Source of the DNA: Pseudonocardia benzenivorans CB1190
Lineage (GTDB): Bacteria; Actinomycetota; Actinomycetes; Mycobacteriales; Pseudonocardiaceae
DNA length: 64,000 nucleotides
Direction of reading: 5' to 3'
Assembly: GCF_000196675.2 (NCBI RefSeq)
Contig: NC_015312.1
Location: 1,612,001-1,676,000, forward strand
In this document: in pieces, positions 59,782 through 64,000 of the stretch
Layout of the letters: each line of letters opens with the position of its first letter
Position numbering within the stretch: position 1 is the stretch's first letter
The notes under the pieces: model-generated
Seen by the model: only the letters and a program-made list of their open reading frames with translations
Told to the model about the DNA's origin: nothing
Databases searched by the model: none
Program-made: the position numbers and the translations under genes

Positions 59782-60147
59782 ATGGAGCCTCTCGACCGAG
59801 CCCTCTCCGCGGACGTGTCCGCCGCCGTCGACGCCGTGCGCGTGGCCGCCGTCGCCGAGTCGGGCCGTCAGGCCGACGCGTTGCTCGACGGCGTCGGCGT
59901 GCCCGGCGAGCGCGACCGTGAGGTCGCCTGGCAGCTCCTGCAGTTCCGGATCCATCTCGCCGCCGGGCTCGACCCGTTGCCCGACCTCGTCGGCCTGCGC
60001 CGCGTCGGGACCACGTGGGAGACCATCGCCCGGGCCGCCGGAACGACGCGGCAGTCGGCGCACGAACGCTGGGCCCGGCCGGTCGCCGGCGTTCTCGACC
60101 GCTACGGCACCGGCGAGGTCCCGGGTGGCCTACTGTCGACCCCGTGA
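59782..60147 (+). CDS. Small helix-turn-helix protein
   Basis: The 121-residue protein is helical and ends in a clear helix-turn-helix-like segment (TTWETIARAAGTTRQSAHERW, about residues 77-97), as in sigma-70 region 4-like or transposase-type DNA binders. No ligand domain is recognised. Two operator-like palindromes lie just before its start. Its stop overlaps the start of the following PPOX gene (GTGA), so it may regulate a small operon. The family is not identified. Confidence 0.7.
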   Translation: MEPLDRALSADVSAAVDAVRVAAVAESGRQADALLDGVGVPGERDREVAWQLLQFRIHLAAGLDPLPDLVGLRRVGTTWETIARAAGTTRQSAHERWARPVAGVLDRYGTGEVPGGLLSTP

Positions 60148-60584
60148 CAGAACTGAACGCCGTCTGGTCCCTGGCCGCCCGGGAGTCGTACCTGGCGGTC
60201 GTCTCGATCACCCGCGCCGACGGATCGGTCCACTCGTCGCTGGTCAACGCCGGCCCGGTCCGTCACCCGGTCACGGGAGAGGCCGTCGTCGGCTACGTGA
60301 CGTACGGCCGGGTCAAGCTCGCGAACCTGCGTGAGCGGCCCGCCTCGGCGCTGTCGTTCCGCTCCGGCTGGAAGTGGGCGACGATCGAGGGCACCTGCGA
60401 GATCATCGGCCCCGACGACCCGGCCGACGGTGTCGACGACGAGCGGCTGCGGCTCCTGCTGCGCGAGGTGTTCGCCGGTGCCGGCGGCAGTCACGACGAC
60501 TGGGACGCCTACGACCGCGTGATGCGCGAGGAGCGTCGGGCCGCGGTGCTGATGACCCCCACCCGGGTCTACGGCAACGCCTGA
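60144..60584 (+). CDS. PPOX-class F420-dependent oxidoreductase-like protein
   Basis: The 146-residue split-barrel protein resembles the F420-binding PPOX group: SYLAVVSITRADGSVHSSLVN, then GYVTYGRVKLANLRERPASAL and a final RAAVLMTPTRVYGN. These bind F420 or FMN/haem degradation-type ligands. It is coupled to the HTH gene before it by a GTGA overlap, which suggests a shared role. Its substrate is unknown. Confidence 0.85.
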   Translation: MTELNAVWSLAARESYLAVVSITRADGSVHSSLVNAGPVRHPVTGEAVVGYVTYGRVKLANLRERPASALSFRSGWKWATIEGTCEIIGPDDPADGVDDERLRLLLREVFAGAGGSHDDWDAYDRVMREERRAAVLMTPTRVYGNA

Positions 60585-60649
60585 GTTCCCGTGTCGCGCG
60601 CCACTGGCGCGTGATCATCGCGGCACCCGGCCTGTATCGTGACGGCCAG

Positions 60650-60745
60650 CGAAGGGGAGTAGCTCCCAACGTCGCGGTCGACATACTGGACGCCCTCGGG
60701 CGGCCCGGCCGCACGGCCTGCGCCACCAGGCGAGCGAGACCTTCG
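60650..60745 (+). ncRNA. yybP-ykoY manganese riboswitch
   Basis: The leader of the GDT1 gene has the two conserved parts of this riboswitch: GGGGAGTAGCTCC near 60654-60666 and GCGAGCGAGACCTTCG at 60730-60745. The first and last bases pair as CGAAGG (60650-60655) with CCTTCG (60740-60745). A GC-rich arm fills the middle. The class binds Mn2+ between two docked loops and switches on manganese exporters, which fits the gene downstream. Confidence 0.88.
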
Positions 60746-60763
60746 ATCCGGTAGGCACCGGGT

Positions 60764-60802
60764 CGAGGTCCGCAGTCCTCGATCCGGTCCGAGATCGAGG
60801 GG
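60764..60802 (+). promoter_or_regulatory. Riboswitch expression platform (mutually exclusive hairpins)
   Basis: CCTCGATC (60777-60784) pairs with GATCGAGG (60793-60800), burying the GAGGGG ribosome site of the next gene. Alternatively CGAGG (60764-60768) pairs with CCTCG (60777-60781), freeing it. The two structures exclude each other, so translation control by the riboswitch is likely. Confidence 0.6.
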
Positions 60803-60808
60803 TGCTCG

Positions 60809-62032
60809 ATGTACGACGTGCTGGTCGCTGCCGCGCTCAGCTTCGGGGTGATCTTCGTCGCCGAACTCGGTGACAAATCCCAGCTCATGGCCCTGACCTT
60901 CGCGACCCGCCACCGCGCTGTGCCCGTACTCGTCGGGATCACGATCGCCACGTCGGTGGTGCACCTCGTGTCGGTCGCCGTCGGGCACGGCCTCGGCGCC
61001 GCACTCCCGACGGGCTGGATCGCGCTGATCGCCGCCGTCGCGTTCCTCGGGTTCGGCGCGTGGACCCTCCGCGGCGACGCCCTCACCGCGGAGGAGCATG
61101 CAAAGGCCACGCGGGTGACGCGCTCGGCGGTCGTCGCGGCGTCGACGGCGTTCTTCCTGGCCGAGCTCGGCGACAAGACGATGCTGGCGACGATCACGCT
61201 GGCCACCCAGCACGGCTGGTTCGGGGTGTGGCTCGGGTCGACCCTCGGCATGGTCGTGGCGGATGCGATCGCGATCGTCATCGGCCGGCAGCTGGGCAGG
61301 CGGCTGCCCGAGCGCACCATCCGCTACGGCGCCGCGGGCCTGTTCGGGCTCTTCGGCATCTGGCTCGCCGTCGACGCGGTCTCCCAGCTGACCGGCGAGC
61401 CCGTCGCCGCGCTGCTCGACCATCACGCCGCGGGATGGGGCGCGCTCGCGCTGGCCCTCGCCGGGATCGTCCTCGGTGTCCTCACGCGCAGGCGTCTGGT
61501 CACGCGGCCGAGCCGCGTCGGCGTCGCGACCTGGTGGGTTCGTGTGCTGTCGGCGGCGGCCGTCGTGCTGGGCCTCGCCGCCCCGCTGCTGGTGGCCACC
61601 GACGTCATCGAGCCGATCTCGCTGTTCAGCGATCCGGGCGTCGCGGCCGCCGGAGCCGGTGCGTTCCTCGGCGGGTGCGCGCTCTGGCGGGCGGCCATCG
61701 CGTCGTACGCGGCCCACGCCACGCCGCCCGAGAGGGGCCCCCGGCTCTCGACGGTCGGGCTGCACGCCCGCGTGCGGCACCCGGGTATGACGGGCATCGT
61801 CGTCGCCACGTGCGGGCTGCTGCTGATGGTGCCGACGGTGCTGGGCGTGCTCGCGATGGTGCTGATCGTCGTCGCGGTGCAGGTGCAGGCCCGTGCGATC
61901 CGCGAACCGCGGCTGGCGGCCGCCCACGGCGCCGCGTACGCGGACTACGTGCTGCGCACCGGGCGGTTCCTCCCGCGGCTGCGCACCGCCGAGACCCCGC
62001 CCGGGCTCGGCGAGCGCGTCCGGGTGGGCTGA
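60809..62032 (+). CDS. GDT1/TMEM165-family Mn exporter fused to a methyltransferase-like membrane domain
   Basis: The first 200 residues are a GDT1/UPF0016 protein: two repeats with the metal motifs VAELGDKSQLMAL and LAELGDKTMLATI, six membrane helices. These export Mn2+ (or Ca2+). Residues about 225-407 form a second membrane part that ends in GLHARVRHPGMTGIVV and REPRLAAAHGAAYADYV, the pattern of isoprenylcysteine/phospholipid methyltransferases (PEMT-like). Such proteins are usually separate. A Mn riboswitch precedes it, and GAGGGG lies six bases before the ATG. Manganese detoxification is the likely task of the first half. Confidence 0.85.
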   Translation: MYDVLVAAALSFGVIFVAELGDKSQLMALTFATRHRAVPVLVGITIATSVVHLVSVAVGHGLGAALPTGWIALIAAVAFLGFGAWTLRGDALTAEEHAKATRVTRSAVVAASTAFFLAELGDKTMLATITLATQHGWFGVWLGSTLGMVVADAIAIVIGRQLGRRLPERTIRYGAAGLFGLFGIWLAVDAVSQLTGEPVAALLDHHAAGWGALALALAGIVLGVLTRRRLVTRPSRVGVATWWVRVLSAAAVVLGLAAPLLVATDVIEPISLFSDPGVAAAGAGAFLGGCALWRAAIASYAAHATPPERGPRLSTVGLHARVRHPGMTGIVVATCGLLLMVPTVLGVLAMVLIVVAVQVQARAIREPRLAAAHGAAYADYVLRTGRFLPRLRTAETPPGLGERVRVG

Positions 62033-62046
62033 CGCCCGTCCCCGGG

Positions 62047-62136
62047 TCAGCGCGGGCGGGCGCGCAGTCCGTCCAGGGCCATCCCGAGGACCCGCTCACG
62101 CTGGCCGGCCTCGTCGTACTCGACGCCGGTCGTGGC
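62047..62136 (-). pseudogene. TetR-family regulator, C-terminal remnant
   Basis: On the minus strand the end of this stretch reads EYDEAGQRERVLGMALDGLRARP and then stops, which looks like the last helix of a TetR regulator. The rest of the gene is absent; the frame upstream runs into antisense of an MFS fragment. It seems to be the remnant of a TetR/MFS pair after deletion. Confidence 0.45.
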
Positions 62137-62560
62137 CCTCGGCGGCCGGCGGGCGCTGTTCTGGCTGCCCGCGGTCGTCGTGGCGCTGACGGCGATGGCC
62201 GCGCACCTGCTCGTCCCGGCCTCGCCGGTCCGCGCCGGCGGGCGCATCAACTGGCTCGGCGCCGCGCTGCTGGCGGCCTGGCTGGTCGCGCTGCTCGTGT
62301 CGCTGAGCATGGGCGACCAGTGGGGGTGGGCCTCACCCGCGGTGATCGCGCCGCTCGTCGGGTCCGTCGTGCTGCTGGCCGCGTGGGTCGTGGCCGAGTC
62401 CCGGTCCGGCCACCCCGTCATCGACATGCGGGTGATGCGGCTGCGCGGGGTCTGGACGACGAACCTGGTCGCGCTGCTGTCCGGCGCGTCGATGTTCGCG
62501 GTGTACGCCTACGTCCCGGTCTTCGTGCAGACACCCGCCGCGGCCGGTTACGGCCGAGCG
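62132..62560 (+). pseudogene. MFS transporter (DHA2) internal fragment
   Basis: About 140 residues of a DHA2-type MFS protein are visible: FWLPAVVVALTAMAAHLLVP, then SMGDQWGWASPAVIAPLVG and NLVALLSGASMFAVYAYVPV. They correspond to the middle of the protein (roughly helices 6-10). The N-terminal half is missing and the frame becomes non-MFS after about 62560. It is a truncated remnant, next to a TetR remnant. Confidence 0.6.
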
Positions 62561-62634
62561 CCATCGTCACGCGCGCGGGCAGGAGCAGCCGGCCGGCCTC
62601 GCCGATGGTCGCGGAGAACTCGAGCGGACAGGTG

Positions 62635-62672
62635 GATGGCGACGGCCGCGACCGCGACCGTCGCCACCCACG
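62635..62672. repeat. Family B palindrome, copy B4 (one mismatch)
   Basis: GGCGACGGCCGCG and CGCGACCGTCGCC pair with one mismatch, flanked by GTGGAT and ACCCAC. It lies directly after the stop of the truncated ligase gene and separates it from the decayed MFS region. Confidence 0.65.
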
Positions 62673-62673
62673 G

Positions 62674-64000
62674 CTACCGGTAGAGGTCGGCGTGCTCGGC
62701 GCGCAGCTTGTACTTGAGCACCTTGCCGCCGACGGTGTCGGGCAACGCGTCGGCGAAGACGACGGCCTTGGGCGTCTCGAAGCCGGCCAGCCGCTCGCGG
62801 CAGTGCGCGATGATCGCGTCGGCGTCGGGCGTCGTGCCCGCCTTCGGCACGACGACGGCCGTGACGGCCTCGCCCCAGCGCGGGTGGTCGAGCCCGATCA
62901 CGGCGGCACGTTCGACGTCGGGGTGGCCGTAGAGCACGGACTCGACGCGCATGCTCGACACGTTCTCGCCGCCGGACTTCACGATGTCCTTGTAGCGGTC
63001 GACCATGATCCGCAGGCCGTCCTCGTCGATCTGGGCGCTGTCGCCGGAGTGGAACCAGCCCCCGCGGAACGCCTCGCGCGTCGCCTCCTCGTTGCGGTAG
63101 TACCCGGCCATGATCACCGGCGACCGGTACACCGCCTCGCCGGGCTCCCCGCGTACCGGCGTCCCGGTCTCGTCGACGACGTCGGAGGCCAGGATCGGGC
63201 TCGGCACGCCCACGTAGTTGACCGCGGGGGCGCTGCGCGCGTAGACCTCCGGCCACTTCGTCGGCCAGAAGCGGTGACAGGCGATGGCCTCGGTCTGGCC
63301 GAAGATGCCCAGGGTCACGAAGCCGTCCGCGCAGCGCTTCTCCAGGTCCTCGACCACCCGCGGCTCCAGCGCGCCCCAGCCGTAGACGAGCGTCGTCAGG
63401 CTGGAGACGTCGAGCTCCGGGCGCCGGTCGAGCTCGGCGGCGAGGTTGGCGGCGAACTGCGGCGAGCCGTTCCACAGCGCGGTGGCCCGTTCCTCGGCGA
63501 TGGCGTCGGCCGTCGCCTCGGGCGTGGGCCTGCGGCCCAGGACCATCGAGCCGCCGGCGAGGAAGGCGCCGAACGGGAAGATCTGGTCACCGATGTGGTA
63601 GATGATCGGCAGGAAGACGACGAGCTTGAGGTCGCTCTCGTGGCGCAGGCTCCGCGACAGCGACACCGAGAAGTTCAGCGCCGCGAGGTGCGTCATGCTG
63701 TGGGACAGCATGGCGCCCTTGGGCATCGACGTCGTGCCCGAGGTGAACAGCAGCTGCCAGATGTCGTCGCCGTGGATCTCGACGTCCGGCTCGGTCTCGG
63801 GCTTGCCCGCGATGAAGTCGGTGAACGACGGGCTGTCGGCCACCGGGCCGCCGCCGACGGTGATCGTCGCGCCCACGGCCAGGTCGCTCGCGGCGAACGC
63901 CGCCTCGACCTTGGGCCACATCTCGGCGTCGACGATCGCGAACCGCGGCTCCAGCACGCCGATCAGGTGCGTCACGACGTCGGTCGCGAGGTTCGGGTTG
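62674..64000 (-). CDS. AMP-forming acyl-CoA ligase, N-terminus outside the window
   Basis: The visible 442 codons contain LLFTSGTTSMPKGAMLSHS (phosphate loop), GIFGQTEAIACHRFWP at the adenine motif position, DRYKDIVKSGGENVSSMRVESV and the C-terminal PDTVGGKVLKYKLR with the catalytic Lys. The frame is open to the end of the window (NPNLATDV precedes a possible GTG at 63975), so the gene continues beyond it. It resembles ligases for fatty, bile or cholesterol-type acids. The exact substrate is not evident. Confidence 0.88.
   Translation of the reverse strand, partial: NPNLATDVVTHLIGVLEPRFAIVDAEMWPKVEAAFAASDLAVGATITVGGGPVADSPSFTDFIAGKPETEPDVEIHGDDIWQLLFTSGTTSMPKGAMLSHSMTHLAALNFSVSLSRSLRHESDLKLVVFLPIIYHIGDQIFPFGAFLAGGSMVLGRRPTPEATADAIAEERATALWNGSPQFAANLAAELDRRPELDVSSLTTLVYGWGALEPRVVEDLEKRCADGFVTLGIFGQTEAIACHRFWPTKWPEVYARSAPAVNYVGVPSPILASDVVDETGTPVRGEPGEAVYRSPVIMAGYYRNEEATREAFRGGWFHSGDSAQIDEDGLRIMVDRYKDIVKSGGENVSSMRVESVLYGHPDVERAAVIGLDHPRWGEAVTAVVVPKAGTTPDADAIIAHCRERLAGFETPKAVVFADALPDTVGGKVLKYKLRAEHADLYR

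Overview
The window is a stretch of a high-GC actinobacterial chromosome. It shows strong GC bias at codon third positions, many GTG starts, ATGA/GTGA coupled overlaps, an HxlR regulator, PPOX/F420-type proteins, a class F sortase and an IS110 element. A Pseudonocardia-like or other Pseudonocardiaceae host is my best guess; nothing here proves the genus. I saw no rRNA, tRNA or CRISPR array. Nearly all of the DNA is coding, and the long ORFs opposite real genes are GC-bias shadows.

Region 1 (1-14533). After the end of an FtsX-like permease gene comes a divergent locus. A GntR/FCD regulator and an SDR dehydrogenase run left. A tightly coupled ten-gene operon (2977-14533) runs right: biotin carrier, biotin carboxylase, transcarboxylase-type carboxyltransferase, a stand-alone phosphohistidine swivelling domain, a 516-aa protein I cannot place, an AMP-forming acyl-CoA ligase, a 200-aa winged-helix-like protein, a PPDK-like dikinase lacking the PEP/pyruvate barrel, a thiolase and a tyrosine-phosphatase-like protein. 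I infer a catabolic route in which an alcohol is oxidised to a ketone, activated by a multi-subunit dikinase, carboxylated with biotin, converted to a CoA thioester and cleaved by thiolase. This is the best candidate for an undescribed system.

Region 2 (14787-24679). A membrane-anchored trypsin-like protease with a zinc-ribbon tail is followed by a FadH-type 2,4-dienoyl-CoA reductase with an HxlR regulator. Next come a VIT-family transporter, an orphan LuxR-type response regulator, an IS110 element with a plausible upstream bridge RNA, cinA placed directly at the right end of the IS, and a secreted protein of four 50-residue repeats.

Region 3 (24947-34211). An IclR regulator stands divergent from pobA-pcaH-pcaG (4-hydroxybenzoate to protocatechuate, then ring opening). 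GtrA, a TetR/SDR divergent pair with three operator-like palindromes, a CoA-transferase, a glutathionyl-hydroquinone-reductase-like protein and a secreted family 3 glycosidase follow.

Region 4 (34334-50268). A single-chain 1873-aa biotin carboxylase is followed by an AhpD/CMD protein, an acyl-CoA dehydrogenase, VOC and SRPBCC proteins, and an MFS exporter with its TetR regulator. A sortase F with an apparent CTG start lies next to an Excalibur-type protein, then come a PPOX protein, phosphofructokinase and an MBL hydrolase.

Region 5 (50265-64000). A DedA/phosphodiesterase in-frame fusion, acyl-CoA ligase, alpha/beta hydrolase, GIDE-domain protein, CaiB-type CoA-transferase, HtrA-like protease, small HTH protein, PPOX protein and a yybP-ykoY manganese riboswitch driving a GDT1-type exporter are followed by decayed MFS/TetR remnants and a truncated ligase gene. 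Two families of palindromic repeats (called A and B here) sit at gene ends throughout the second half, sometimes inside reading frames.
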